Position numbers and translations under genes: made by a program. A DNA stretch of 64,000 nucleotides from Bacteroidota bacterium (GTDB lineage: Bacteria; Bacteroidota; Bacteroidia; Bacteroidales; Lentimicrobiaceae): the NCBI GenBank assembly GCA_023417935.1, contig JAEZDY010000009.1, forward strand, positions 62,001-126,000. The letters run 5' to 3'. A model generated the notes under the pieces. The model worked only from the letters and a program-made list of their open reading frames with translations, did not search any database and was not told where the DNA came from. Positions 8,266-17,606 of this stretch are shown one piece after another; the first letter of the stretch is position 1, and every line of letters begins with the position of its first letter.

Positions 8266-9798
8266 ATGAATTACAAAGAAGATTTCCTTTACAAGCCGAG
8301 AAAGTATAACACGATAGAGTTATGGAAAGATGTTACCGATGAGCAATGGAATGATCCTATTTGGCAGAGAAAAAACTCAATACGCACAGTAGAGCAACTA
8401 AGTAAGATTGTTAAACTATCTGATTACCAGAAGGAAGAAATTTCGCGTACCATTCAGGAGATGCGAAAAGATGGAAAAGAGCCAATGAGGCTCACGCCTT
8501 ATTATGCCTCACTAATGCAGGAGGATCCTTTTTTCCCTTCTATGCTTGATGGTGAAAAGCAAGAAAACAGACTAGATCCTATTTTCTGGCAAAGCATTCC
8601 CACCCCTGCAAACCTGTTGTTTCCTGATACCGGAAAAGAAGGTTTAATGGACGAAGGTTCAAGGAGTTATGGCGCGGCATACCAAAGATATCCAAACAGG
8701 GTTGCTTTGTTTGTTGCTGAAAATACAAGCTGTGCTTCATACTGTGTGCATTGTCAGCGGTCGAAATCACTTGACAGCACCGTTGATGTATCAATAAATG
8801 AGATCAACAGAGGCCTTTTCTATATATCGCTAAACCCGAATATTGACGAAGTGCTGGTTACAGGAGGCGATGCACTGATGATAGGTGAGAAGCGCCTGCA
8901 ATATATACTTGAAGAACTGAGCAGGGTACCGCATCTCAGGGTTATCAGAATTGCTACAAGAGTTCCGGTTGTTATGCCGATGGGTATAACCGACAAATTG
9001 CTGACACTTATTGATGAAGCGGCCAATAAGTACAATGAAGGCATTGAGAAGTATGTGTATTTCATGACGCATGTTAATCATTACCAGGAGATCACTGAAG
9101 ATTTCGCAAAGGCAATAAAAAAGATACGCAAGCACGGCTTTACTATTCGTAATCAAACAGTTTTGCTTAATCATGTGAACGACTACTTTAAAACATTGGC
9201 CGAAACTTTCAGGAGGATGTTCTGGGTTGGAGTTCACCCATATTATTTATTACAATGTCACAAAGAAAAGGGCATCGTTCATTTTATTACACCAATTCAA
9301 ATAGGCAAAATATACATGAAGGCGCTTCAAGGTTGGATATCAGGTATTACAAAACCCAGTTATGCAGCCAATGTTGAAGGTGGTGGTGGAAAAGTAATGC
9401 TTATGCCTTCAGGACATGATACCCTGCATACAGCTCAAAGCATTGATGAGAAGATTTCTAAGAGTTATGCTACTGTGAGCACCTGGGATGATAGAAAGCT
9501 GCCCGGCTATGAGGCACTTGGTAGAGCTACACGTGAGGAGTACAATGAAGCAGTTGATATCATGCAAAAATTCATTGGCCGATCAGATGTCTTTATCCCG
9601 AAACTTATAATAACAGATGAGCGTGGCAAGCACATTGAGACCACCAACCGGGAGAAACTCCCAATGCTAAAGCGAGTAAAAAAATCAAAACTGCTTGGAT
9701 ATCAGCAATACAAAGATGGAATGCCTTTAACTAACCCTGCTGAGGCTGGCGAGGAAATTGAAAGGTTGTTCCTGCAATCGAAGTTTGTAGTAAAATGA
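8266..9798 (+). CDS. KamA-family radical SAM aminomutase-like enzyme, substrate probably not lysine
   Basis: 510 residues from ATG 8266 (a GTG sits directly before; AAAGGA at 8253 is a possible ribosome site). The radical SAM cluster cysteines are Cys156, Cys160 and Cys163 (CX3CX2C in TSCASYCVHC); the SAM-binding GGDAL follows near 200. The PLP-binding Lys376 lies in GGGGK. In lysine 2,3-aminomutase two Asp (293 and 330) hold the substrate epsilon-amino group; at the same distances from the PLP Lys this protein has His332 (LLQCHK) and Asn369 (AANVEGGGG). Glutamate 2,3-aminomutase also lacks both Asp. So a different amino acid is likely. It is about 90 residues longer than KamA, and no lysine-fermentation genes are nearby. 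Confidence 0.8.
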   Translation: MNYKEDFLYKPRKYNTIELWKDVTDEQWNDPIWQRKNSIRTVEQLSKIVKLSDYQKEEISRTIQEMRKDGKEPMRLTPYYASLMQEDPFFPSMLDGEKQENRLDPIFWQSIPTPANLLFPDTGKEGLMDEGSRSYGAAYQRYPNRVALFVAENTSCASYCVHCQRSKSLDSTVDVSINEINRGLFYISLNPNIDEVLVTGGDALMIGEKRLQYILEELSRVPHLRVIRIATRVPVVMPMGITDKLLTLIDEAANKYNEGIEKYVYFMTHVNHYQEITEDFAKAIKKIRKHGFTIRNQTVLLNHVNDYFKTLAETFRRMFWVGVHPYYLLQCHKEKGIVHFITPIQIGKIYMKALQGWISGITKPSYAANVEGGGGKVMLMPSGHDTLHTAQSIDEKISKSYATVSTWDDRKLPGYEALGRATREEYNEAVDIMQKFIGRSDVFIPKLIITDERGKHIETTNREKLPMLKRVKKSKLLGYQQYKDGMPLTNPAEAGEEIERLFLQSKFVVK

Positions 9799-9885
9799 TC
9801 TGGTGATTGGTTGAATGCAACTTTTTATGAAATTACGCATCTATGTGTTTTGTATTTGCAATTATCTGTTAAACAACCATAAGTA

Positions 9886-10587
9886 ATGGGTTACCGAACA
9901 TTCAGGAATAACCTCCATTTTATATTGCCCTCAATTTTACTCTTCTTTTCCGGGTGTGTGTATTACCCCCAGGCAGTTGATATACCATTGATTTCTGAAA
10001 AGGATGATTTACGCATCGATGCAGGTATCTCCTCCGATGTATCTGTACATAGCACTGTATCATATGGCCTAACAGATAAGGTTGCTATTCAGGGATTTGG
10101 CAGATATGGCCATGATGATGGATTCTATTTTCAGGGTGCTGCAGGGTTGTACAAGAAGTACCTGAATGGTTTTATATCAGAGTTATATGGCGGATATGGT
10201 TATGGTGAATCCACGGTTTTTAAACATGGCGATCAAGGAAGAATTAAAGGAAACTTTCAACTCTATTTTCTTCAACTTAACTATGGCCGTACCAACAGGC
10301 GTTTTGCTAACTTAGACTACGGCATAAGCCTTAAATCAGGTATGCTTGCTACCAGTCTTCATGATTTTGGTTATTGGAATCGGGATTATTATAATACCCG
10401 ACAAGTTATTGACTATAATGATAAGAGTATAGTGTTTGAACCTAATGCCGTTGTTCGCATTGGAGGAAAAAAGTTAAAGTTCAACCTAAAGCTTGGAACT
10501 TGCTATGTTTACAAATTTACAAACACTGATAAAAGATTGCCATATAGTAAATGGAATGTCGGCATAGGCTTAAACTACCATTTCTGA
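9886..10587 (+). CDS. Predicted outer-membrane barrel lipoprotein, unknown function
   Basis: 233 residues. The N-terminus MGYRTFRNNLHFILPSILLFFSGCVYY is a lipoprotein signal with lipobox Cys24 (FFSGC). The rest is a chain of amphipathic strands rich in Tyr, Phe and Gly with turn residues, ending KWNVGIGLNYHF with a C-terminal Phe, as in small outer-membrane beta-barrels. I do not recognise a named family. It follows the KamA-like gene by 87 bp on the same strand, without sign of a functional link. Confidence 0.6.
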   Translation: MGYRTFRNNLHFILPSILLFFSGCVYYPQAVDIPLISEKDDLRIDAGISSDVSVHSTVSYGLTDKVAIQGFGRYGHDDGFYFQGAAGLYKKYLNGFISELYGGYGYGESTVFKHGDQGRIKGNFQLYFLQLNYGRTNRRFANLDYGISLKSGMLATSLHDFGYWNRDYYNTRQVIDYNDKSIVFEPNAVVRIGGKKLKFNLKLGTCYVYKFTNTDKRLPYSKWNVGIGLNYHF

Positions 10588-10593
10588 AAACCT

Positions 10594-10737
10594 GATCCTA
10601 CTGTGTTCATTTGGTGACAGAGGAAGATTATTAACCTATTCTTACTAAATTCATTTAGTGACAGAGAAAGGTTGATTACCTATTCTTACAGTGTTCATTT
10701 CGTGACAGAGAAAGGCAAATCAGTATCGCTTATCTGC
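10594..10737. repeat. 44-bp tandem repeat, three copies, overlapping the 3' end of the GH92 gene
   Basis: The shared segment TTCATTTNGTGACAGAG begins near 10606, 10650 and 10694, exactly 44 bp apart, followed in each copy by similar A/G-rich sequence and (copies 1 and 2) ACCTATTCTTA. The third copy contains the stop codon and last codons of the GH92 gene at 10695, so copies 1 and 2 look like duplicates of the gene's 3' end extended into the intergenic space. Confidence 0.8.
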
Positions 10738-12977
10738 ACAGAAGTATTCGGCTCACTTCCCATGATAATATCCATGATTCCACCTTTCATCAAATCATCA
10801 TGTGTGATGAATAACTTACTGTAACTCTTACCGTTTAAACGGGTTTGATTTCTGTAGATGTTATCAGGACTATTATCATTTGCTGAGATCACAAACTTCT
10901 TATTATTAGGCAGATGCAGTGTGATCTTCTTGAAAAGTGGTACTCCCAGTACATATTCGCCGGTACCCGGGCAAACGGGGTAGAAACCCATTGCTGAGAA
11001 AACATACCATGCTGATGTTTGCCCATTATCTTCATCCCCGCATAAGCCATCAGCTTGTGCTGTATATAACCGGTCCATCGTTTGCCGTACCCAATATTGG
11101 GTCTTCCATGGCTGTTTAGCGTAGTTAAACAGGTAAATGCCATGCTGCACAGGCTGGTTGCCATGCGCATATTGCCCCATATCAGCAATGAGCATTTCAG
11201 TGATTTCATGAATTTGGTAACCGTAATAGGAATAATCAAATCGGGGAGGGGCTGTAAAAAGTGAATCGAGCTTTGAAACAAAATTAGCTGATCCACCCAT
11301 CAAATCCTGAAGTCCCTTGATATCATGGAAAACACACCATGTATAGTGCCATGAGCAGCCTTCAGTAAAAGCATCACCCCATTTCTCCGGAACAAAAGGT
11401 GTTTGCCATGTGCCATCTTCATTGCGACCTTGCATAAAGCGTGAGGAATTGTTGAATACATTTCTGTAATTCTGTGCACGACCAGCAAATCTGTCAATTT
11501 CTTCCTGTGGCCGACCTAATTCCTGTGCCAGCTTCATTATGGTGAAGTCAGCATATGCATATTCAAGTGTACGGGCTACGTTCTCATTGACATCCACATT
11601 ATAAGGAATATATCCAAGTTTATTGTAATGCCTTACTCCCTTGCGGCCAACAGATGAAAGCGGGCCTTCATTCTCAGAGTTCTTTAATATTGCTTCATAC
11701 AGTGTTTCAATATCATACCCTCTTATACCTTTCAGATAAGAGTCGGCAATAATTGCAGCAGAATTGGAGCCTATCATACAATCACGGTGGCCCGGACTAG
11801 CCCATTCAGGAAGCCATCCACTTTCTTTATAAGCATTTGCAAGTCCTTCCATCATTAAACTGTTCAGTTCAGGGTTTATGATGGTGGTAAGCGGAAAAGC
11901 AGCTCTGAAAGTATCCCAGAAACCGTTGTCAGTAAACAGAACACCGGGCAAAACAGCACCATTGAAAGGACTGTAATGCACGATCTTACCTTCAGTGTTA
12001 AACTCATAGAATTTCCTTGGAAATAGCAGTGTGCGATAGAGGGCTGTGTATAATGTGGTTAATTGATCAACAGTACCGCCTTCAACTTCAATTTTACCCA
12101 ATTCCTTGTTCCAGATATCTGCAGCCTTGGTCTTTGTCTGCTCAAAAGTGTCATCACCCAATTCTCTGTTAAGATTCAGCATTGCCTGCTCAGGGCTTAT
12201 AAATGAGGAAGCGATACGAGCATTGATTGTTTTTTGGCTTGAGATATCAAACTGGAGTATCATGCCTACCTTCTTGCCTTCTGCCTCAATTTTTGATTCA
12301 ATTATAGTATCATTCCAAACATTAACTGACTTAACATCAGCGTCAAATTCAATGACAAAATAATTCTTAAAGTTTTCAGGTACCCCACCGCTGTTATAGC
12401 TGCTGTATCCTATAACTTTATTTTCTTCCTTAATATACTGAACCTTTGCACCTTTATGGAATCCGTCGATCAGGATGTACGCCATATCATCATCCCCGAA
12501 TGTAAACTGCATCTGTGCAGCCCTGTCAGTAGGAGTGATCTCTACTGTAACATCATAATCAGCCAGATACACCTTGTAGTAATGTGGCAATGATGTTTCA
12601 GACTTATGTGAAAACCACGAAGCTCGTTTTAGGGCATCTATAATAGGTTTACCGGTCATTGGCATCAGGGAAAAACATCCATAATCATTGATCCAGGGAC
12701 TGGGTTGATGAGTTTGTTTAAATCCGGTGATTTTCTTCGCGGTATAATTATATTGCCATCCATCACCATTCTTTGCAGTTTGAGGTGTCCATGAATTCAT
12801 ACCATGGGGCAGCCCGATAGCCGGGTATGTGTTACCGTTTGATAATGAGAAATCACTCATTGTACCGATCAGGGGATTCACATACTGCACTAAATCAGTA
12901 TTTTGTGAAACACCCATTATGCGGTTTGTGAGTAGAACGAATAAAATAAACAAATACTTATAGTTTTTGGCAGTCAT
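10695..12977 (-). CDS. Glycoside hydrolase family 92 alpha-mannosidase, secreted
   Basis: 760 residues from ATG 12977, where the signal sequence MTAKNYKYLFILFVLLTNRIMGVSQ begins; a longer frame would overlap the upstream gene. The mature start DLVQYVNPLIGTMSDFSLSNGNTYPAIGLPHGMNSWTPQT is the GH92 N-domain signature, and GDEDNGQTSAWYVFSAMGFYPVCPGTGEYVLGVPLF near 670-705 is the catalytic-domain block with the conserved Glu/Asp pair. Family reaction: calcium-dependent, inverting exo-hydrolysis of alpha-mannosides from glycans in the periplasm. There is no SusC/D pair beside it. The 3' end lies inside a 44-bp tandem repeat. Confidence 0.92.
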   Translation of the reverse strand: MTAKNYKYLFILFVLLTNRIMGVSQNTDLVQYVNPLIGTMSDFSLSNGNTYPAIGLPHGMNSWTPQTAKNGDGWQYNYTAKKITGFKQTHQPSPWINDYGCFSLMPMTGKPIIDALKRASWFSHKSETSLPHYYKVYLADYDVTVEITPTDRAAQMQFTFGDDDMAYILIDGFHKGAKVQYIKEENKVIGYSSYNSGGVPENFKNYFVIEFDADVKSVNVWNDTIIESKIEAEGKKVGMILQFDISSQKTINARIASSFISPEQAMLNLNRELGDDTFEQTKTKAADIWNKELGKIEVEGGTVDQLTTLYTALYRTLLFPRKFYEFNTEGKIVHYSPFNGAVLPGVLFTDNGFWDTFRAAFPLTTIINPELNSLMMEGLANAYKESGWLPEWASPGHRDCMIGSNSAAIIADSYLKGIRGYDIETLYEAILKNSENEGPLSSVGRKGVRHYNKLGYIPYNVDVNENVARTLEYAYADFTIMKLAQELGRPQEEIDRFAGRAQNYRNVFNNSSRFMQGRNEDGTWQTPFVPEKWGDAFTEGCSWHYTWCVFHDIKGLQDLMGGSANFVSKLDSLFTAPPRFDYSYYGYQIHEITEMLIADMGQYAHGNQPVQHGIYLFNYAKQPWKTQYWVRQTMDRLYTAQADGLCGDEDNGQTSAWYVFSAMGFYPVCPGTGEYVLGVPLFKKITLHLPNNKKFVISANDNSPDNIYRNQTRLNGKSYSKLFITHDDLMKGGIMDIIMGSEPNTSVQISDTDLPFSVTK

Positions 12978-13023
12978 AAATGTTATGGATTTTGATGGTG
13001 TTAGGCGAAAATTGAAATAGGTG

Positions 13024-13680
13024 TTACTTTGCTGAAATCTTCTTGATTTTATTAACATCCAGAACCTTCTCAGGATAAGGTATTTTGGTAACATTGATCA
13101 TTGCCTGTCCTAAATCTTTTAGTGATCCGATATAGCCGGGTGCCAGCAGTTTGAAAACAGGAACAGCCCAGGCAAAATATTTATAAGCAGGGAGCACATT
13201 TTGGGCGCCTGGTGATGGTATCAAAAAGCCGGGACGGAAAGCATAAACATCCTTGAACGGTAGTTTCATCAGGTCATTTTCAGTTTTTCCTTTCACCCTT
13301 GCCCACATCAATTTGCCTTGCTCGCTACTGTCAGTGCCAGCGCCTGAAACATAGCAGAAAACCATACTCTTATTTAACCGGCTTAAAGTCCTGGCGAAAA
13401 TCATTGTCAGGTCATAAGTCAGATGGGTATATTCCGGCTCCTTTTTTCCTATGGATGAAACGCCAAGACAAAAGAAGCAGGCATCATAACCTGATAAGTT
13501 GTCTTCAATGGATAACAAATTGTGGAAGTCATTATGAATGATCTCCCTTATCTTCGGATGCGTCTTGTTGGCCGGCTTTCTGTTAACAATAAGTACTGAG
13601 GTAACTTCAGGGTGCAGAAGGCATTCTGTAAGCACCCCTTCACCAACCATTCCGGTTGCTCCTGTGAGAATAATTTTCAT
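13024..13680 (-). CDS. NAD(P)-binding Rossmann protein, atypical SDR
   Basis: 218 residues. The N-terminal MKIILTGATGMVGEGVLTECLLHP has the TGATGxVG dinucleotide-binding loop at residues 6-13. A FFCLGVSSIGKKEPEYTHLTYDLT segment (near 90) and the YVSGAGTDSS stretch (around 112) match the atypical SDR group that includes HIM1 and oxidoreductase HTATIP2-like proteins. The classical Tyr-x3-Lys pair is not in place, so an enzymatic role is uncertain. It lies 46 bp upstream of the GH92 gene on the same strand and may be co-transcribed. Confidence 0.75.
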   Translation of the reverse strand: MKIILTGATGMVGEGVLTECLLHPEVTSVLIVNRKPANKTHPKIREIIHNDFHNLLSIEDNLSGYDACFFCLGVSSIGKKEPEYTHLTYDLTMIFARTLSRLNKSMVFCYVSGAGTDSSEQGKLMWARVKGKTENDLMKLPFKDVYAFRPGFLIPSPGAQNVLPAYKYFAWAVPVFKLLAPGYIGSLKDLGQAMINVTKIPYPEKVLDVNKIKKISAK

Positions 13681-13831
13681 TTTTATTATAAAGTTAGGTG
13701 AAATCCTGACACTTTGCTCTGTAAAATGCTATTCAATTAATATCAGCCTGTATCGGAATCAGTAAAGCCCTGATGCATTTTTATGAAACTAGTCAAGCTT
13801 TTAACGTTATCGTGATACTCTGCACTTGCGC

Positions 13832-14884
13832 TTAGTTTTCTTCGTCAAAAAATATCTTATAAAAGTTCATATTCCTCTCATTATCATAACCTTTCTCAAT
13901 ATTATCCCTATTCCCATGGATATAAATGTGGAAGTTCTTGTCGAGTTTAAGTATGCTCTTAAAGATCTTAGCCTGCTTTTTAACTGCTAAGCCTGAAATA
14001 TCAAAATCATCAGTGATCGTAGTTTGGCGTTCAGCTTCAAAATCCTTACGGTATTCATTGAATGTGTTGATCACTTCTTTATCGGCAAACACTTCACCTA
14101 CAAACTCTTCCATTTTAAAATTATCATTCTCCTTAAAGAATTTCATTGATTTATTTAAGAGTTCAGCTTGTGCAGGTCGGTCAATATCAAAGCTATCGGG
14201 CAATTTAGTGCTTACAAATTGTCTCGTTAACTCCATTGCTTCCCGGGTTTTGAGGTAATCATCGTCCCTTTCTTTTAGTTTCAGGAATTCGTCGAACCAG
14301 TAACGTGTATCGGTGCTTTTGCCTGATGTGTCAATAACTGCGCACACGTAGCCTTCCTCAGGCTCGGAATTGAAGATTAGACAACCTTTTTCCAGTTTAT
14401 TTATGTTTAAGCCTTCCTCATGCTCAACGAGATAGTTGTCATCTGTTGGATAGACTTTCAGGAAAGTTTCACGGGATTCAGATTTAAATAGTCCGATAGC
14501 ATCAACCTCTTCACCATCCAATATTACATCTTTGAAGTAAACGACATAGAATTCACCCGGTTTGATCATAGGGTGCATTGATTTTGCATAAAGGTGACGC
14601 GTGAAGTTTACTGAATTATCATAAAACGACTGTTGATCTTCAAAGATCTCCGATGCATAATGGTAAACTTCATTCAATTGCAGATCACTTTCATGGAAGA
14701 GGTTGTAATACTCATTTTTAGCGAAAGGGGAGAGGAAGTACCTGGATAACAAATCTTTAACTTCATCTTTGAGACGCAGTTCTGCTTTTGAAATTCTTAT
14801 TCCTTCTTCTTTTCCTGCATTTCCTGACTTATGAATTGCTATTCTTAACAGAGATGCCTCACTTGTAATTATCATAGATTTCAA
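13832..14884 (-). CDS. Nucleoid-associated protein, NdpA/YejK (37 kDa) family
   Basis: 350 residues, acidic, no signal. The family pattern shows in ASLLRIAIHKSGNAGKEEGIRISKAEL at the start, the FLSPFAKNEYYNLFHESDLQLNEVYHYASEIF block (50-85), the central FYVVYFKDVILDGEEVDAIGLFKSESRETFLKV (about 112-145) and the GCLIFNSEPEEGYVCAVIDT segment. Homologues bind the nucleoid; their exact role is unsettled, and a place near defence or stress genes has been noted elsewhere but not here. A 33-bp direct repeat lies directly upstream. Confidence 0.85.
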   Translation of the reverse strand: MKSMIITSEASLLRIAIHKSGNAGKEEGIRISKAELRLKDEVKDLLSRYFLSPFAKNEYYNLFHESDLQLNEVYHYASEIFEDQQSFYDNSVNFTRHLYAKSMHPMIKPGEFYVVYFKDVILDGEEVDAIGLFKSESRETFLKVYPTDDNYLVEHEEGLNINKLEKGCLIFNSEPEEGYVCAVIDTSGKSTDTRYWFDEFLKLKERDDDYLKTREAMELTRQFVSTKLPDSFDIDRPAQAELLNKSMKFFKENDNFKMEEFVGEVFADKEVINTFNEYRKDFEAERQTTITDDFDISGLAVKKQAKIFKSILKLDKNFHIYIHGNRDNIEKGYDNERNMNFYKIFFDEEN

Positions 14885-14908
14885 ACTTAAAGATTACTGC
14901 AATAATAC

Positions 14909-14974
14909 AGCTAAATGCCCGGAAGTACAAGACAGAAATATAGCTAAACGACCGGGAGTACATGACAAATACTC
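14909..14974. repeat. 33-bp direct repeat, two copies, upstream of the nucleoid-associated protein gene
   Basis: Copies start at 14909 and 14942 with AGCTAAA, then CCGG(A/G)AGTACA and GACA in the same register. They begin 25 bp before the minus-strand gene start at 14884. The rest of the divergent gap (14975-15137) shows no clear signal apart from AT richness. Confidence 0.75.
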
Positions 14975-15137
14975 AATTTGATATCTGATGAATGGTATCG
15001 GTAACCTATAAATGCAGCACTGGTTAAATTAGAAGTCAATAAAGTCAGAACTCTGTTGTATTTTAGCTGAATTATAAAATCAAGATAGAGATAATTAGTA
15101 TAATCTCTTCAATTAACTCTTTAAAAACCCATTTCAA

Positions 15138-16868
15138 ATGAATATCAAGCTTAATTTATTTATCGTTCTGATTATCATGACACTTGTAGGTAATACATTT
15201 GCCTGCACTAACTACCTTGTGACAAAAGGAGCTTCAGTTGATGGAAGCACCATGATAAGCTATGCAGCTGATTCACACATTAGATATGGCGAATTATACT
15301 GGCGTCCGGCTACAGCCTGGCCGGAAGGTTCTATGGTTACGCTTTATGATCGTGGCACTGCCAAGCCATTAGGCCAGATACCACAACCTGCTTATACATA
15401 CCAGGTTACCGGTTTTATGAATGAGTATCAGGTTGCTATTGGTGAAACAACTTTTGGTGGAAGGCCTGAACTGGAAGATACCACGGGAATTGTTGACTAT
15501 GGAAGTCTCATGTTCCTTGCTTTACAGCGGTCAAGAACGGCAAGAGAGGCTATACAGGTGATAGCTGAACTTGTTGAAAAATATGGCTATTCAAGCTCAG
15601 GTGAGTCGTTTTCAATTGGTGATCCTAATGAGGTATGGATCATGGAGATTATAGGAAAAGGTACGAGCCTGGCAACTGACAAAAAGACTCAGAAAAATTA
15701 CAATACCAACAAAGGAGCTGTATGGGTTGCAGTTCGTATTCCTGATGGATATATTTCAGCGCATGCTAATCAGGCCCGTATAACTACTTTTCAACTTGAA
15801 AACAAGACTACTTCAATTAGCAGCAAGAACTTTAAACTGATCAACAATCCGGGTATAGAAGTTATCTATGCGCATGATGTAATCTCCTTTGCCCGCTCAA
15901 AGGGTTACTTTACAGGGAAGGATGCAGAGTTTAGTTTCAGTGATACTTATGCTCCGCTTACATTTGATAATGTCAGGTTCTGTGAGATCAGGGTATGGTC
16001 AGCATTCAAAGATGTGAACAAGGACATGATCAAATATTACGACTATGCAAAAGGCAATCTGACACAGGATCGTATGCCATTATATATCAAACCTGACAAG
16101 AAACTATCACCCCGTGATTTAATGCAATTTAAGCGTGATTACTTACAAGGCACGGATCTTGACATGTCGCAGGACATTGGTGCCGGTCCATTTGGTTCAC
16201 CATACCGCTGGAGGCCTCTTACATGGAAATATGAAGGCACAGAGTATTTCAACGAACGAGTTACTGTAACACAACAAACAGGTTTCTCTTTCATTGCTCA
16301 AATGCGTAGTTGGCTGCCAAATCATATCGGTGGCATTAACTGGTTTGGCGTAGATGATGCAGGTTCAACAGTTTACATACCCTTTTATTGCGGTATTACC
16401 AGTGTACCACATACATTTGCTGAAGGAAACGGTGACATGCTCACGTATTCTGATGATGCTGCTTTCTGGGTTTTTAACAGGGTGGCTCATTTTAAATATT
16501 TGTTTTACAACAGGGTTATGCCTGAAATAGCAAAAGTTCAGGATCAGTTAGAATCAAATTTTGAAACAGACATACCAAGGGTTGATCAGGAAGCATTAGC
16601 ATTGCACAAAACTGATCCTCAGCAAGCACGTGAATACCTTACAAAGTACTCAACGAATGCCGCGAATTCAACTGTGAAAAGGTGGAAAGAACTTGATAAC
16701 TTCCTGTTGGTTAAGTTTCTGGATGGAAATGTAAAAAGGGAACAGGATGGAGAATTCCTTCGCAACCCATGGGGTTACCCACAACCACCAATGTTCCCGG
16801 GATACTCAGAAACCTGGAAAGAACAGGTAATTAAAAGTACCGGCGATAAACTTATTTATAAGAAGTAA
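15138..16868 (+). CDS. Secreted C69-family dipeptidase (Ntn hydrolase)
   Basis: 576 residues. Signal peptide about 1-22 (ending TFA), which leaves Cys23 of CTNYLVTKGAS as the new N-terminus; that Cys is the catalytic nucleophile of PepD-type N-terminal-nucleophile hydrolases. The following DGSTMISYAADSH and the GETTFGGRPEL loop (about 97) belong to the same family, and PRDLMQFKRDYLQGT lies near residue 325. The enzyme would cleave dipeptides in the periplasm. The preceding gene is divergent; a hairpin terminator follows. Confidence 0.9.
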   Translation: MNIKLNLFIVLIIMTLVGNTFACTNYLVTKGASVDGSTMISYAADSHIRYGELYWRPATAWPEGSMVTLYDRGTAKPLGQIPQPAYTYQVTGFMNEYQVAIGETTFGGRPELEDTTGIVDYGSLMFLALQRSRTAREAIQVIAELVEKYGYSSSGESFSIGDPNEVWIMEIIGKGTSLATDKKTQKNYNTNKGAVWVAVRIPDGYISAHANQARITTFQLENKTTSISSKNFKLINNPGIEVIYAHDVISFARSKGYFTGKDAEFSFSDTYAPLTFDNVRFCEIRVWSAFKDVNKDMIKYYDYAKGNLTQDRMPLYIKPDKKLSPRDLMQFKRDYLQGTDLDMSQDIGAGPFGSPYRWRPLTWKYEGTEYFNERVTVTQQTGFSFIAQMRSWLPNHIGGINWFGVDDAGSTVYIPFYCGITSVPHTFAEGNGDMLTYSDDAAFWVFNRVAHFKYLFYNRVMPEIAKVQDQLESNFETDIPRVDQEALALHKTDPQQAREYLTKYSTNAANSTVKRWKELDNFLLVKFLDGNVKREQDGEFLRNPWGYPQPPMFPGYSETWKEQVIKSTGDKLIYKK

Positions 16869-16886
16869 TTTAGAATTCATGAAATT

Positions 16887-16935
16887 AGGCTAAATTGGGT
16901 TAGGAAACCTCCTTTAGCCTCATTTTCTGTTTTGC
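16887..16935 (+). terminator. Candidate terminator after the C69 dipeptidase gene
   Basis: AGGCTAAA (16887-16894) pairs with TTTAGCCT (16913-16920), with an inner GGTT/AACC stem, followed by CATTTTCTGTTTT. The T tract is interrupted, so strength is uncertain. Confidence 0.55.
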
Positions 16936-17069
16936 AATTTAGTTATTGTGTTTAAAGCGTTGAATCATGTGGGCACAAATACTATAGACTAAAGTTGCAG
17001 AATATAGATTAATCGTTTGTATACCTTTATCTAAGTGCCTGCGTATTACAAGTCCTAATAAATAATACT

Positions 17070-17456
17070 CTAAACCCGACTGTGCAGTGCAATACGGTTT
17101 CCTTCAGTGTCGTAAAATACTGCCATGTATCCGAGATCATCGCTTATTAGTGTCTTTTCCATCATGATCTTTCCACCTGCTTGCTCTATTCTATCAAGAT
17201 CGAGTGTGATATCACCGGTTGGTGATGTGAAGTAAATAAGCGGACCTTCGTTTCCCGGGGTGTAGACCTCTGGATTATAAACCAGTCCTCCGCCTGTACC
17301 ATAACTTGATGCCTCCATTGGAAACCAGGCCATTGAAGTCTTACCAAATACCTGTTTTTCCAGGCGTTTTACAAAAATAGACTCATAGAACTTAATAGCT
17401 CTGTCCATGTCATTTACCGGGATTTCAAACCACCCAACAACGTTTTCCTGTGCCAT
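17070..17456 (-). CDS. VOC-superfamily (glyoxalase/bleomycin-resistance fold) protein
   Basis: 128 residues. Two beta-alpha-beta-beta-beta halves are visible: VVGWFEIPVNDMDRAIKFYESIFVKRLEKQ at the start and a second part from about 72 (PLIYFTSPTGDITLDLDRIEQAGGKIMMEKT) ending GYMAVFYDTEGNRIALHSRV. The GYMAVFYDTEGNRIALHS ending carries the metal-site Glu position. Proteins of this size act on small metabolites or bind drugs; the substrate cannot be predicted. Monocistronic. Confidence 0.85.
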   Translation of the reverse strand: MAQENVVGWFEIPVNDMDRAIKFYESIFVKRLEKQVFGKTSMAWFPMEASSYGTGGGLVYNPEVYTPGNEGPLIYFTSPTGDITLDLDRIEQAGGKIMMEKTLISDDLGYMAVFYDTEGNRIALHSRV

Positions 17457-17606
17457 AACAATTTGATTTGTTTTATGTAGTAACTATCAAATTAAGGTAA
17501 TTGTTAACAGCAATTCAGAAAAAACCGGATAAATTTTCCCGGGACTTTAAGTATTCTATCAATAGTCTATCATGAAGCTATAATAAGATTTTAGAACAAT
17601 CGTTAG

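Noticed and set aside
14909..14974. Possible CRISPR from the 33-bp direct repeats
   Set aside because: Only two contiguous copies without spacers and no cas genes anywhere in the window.
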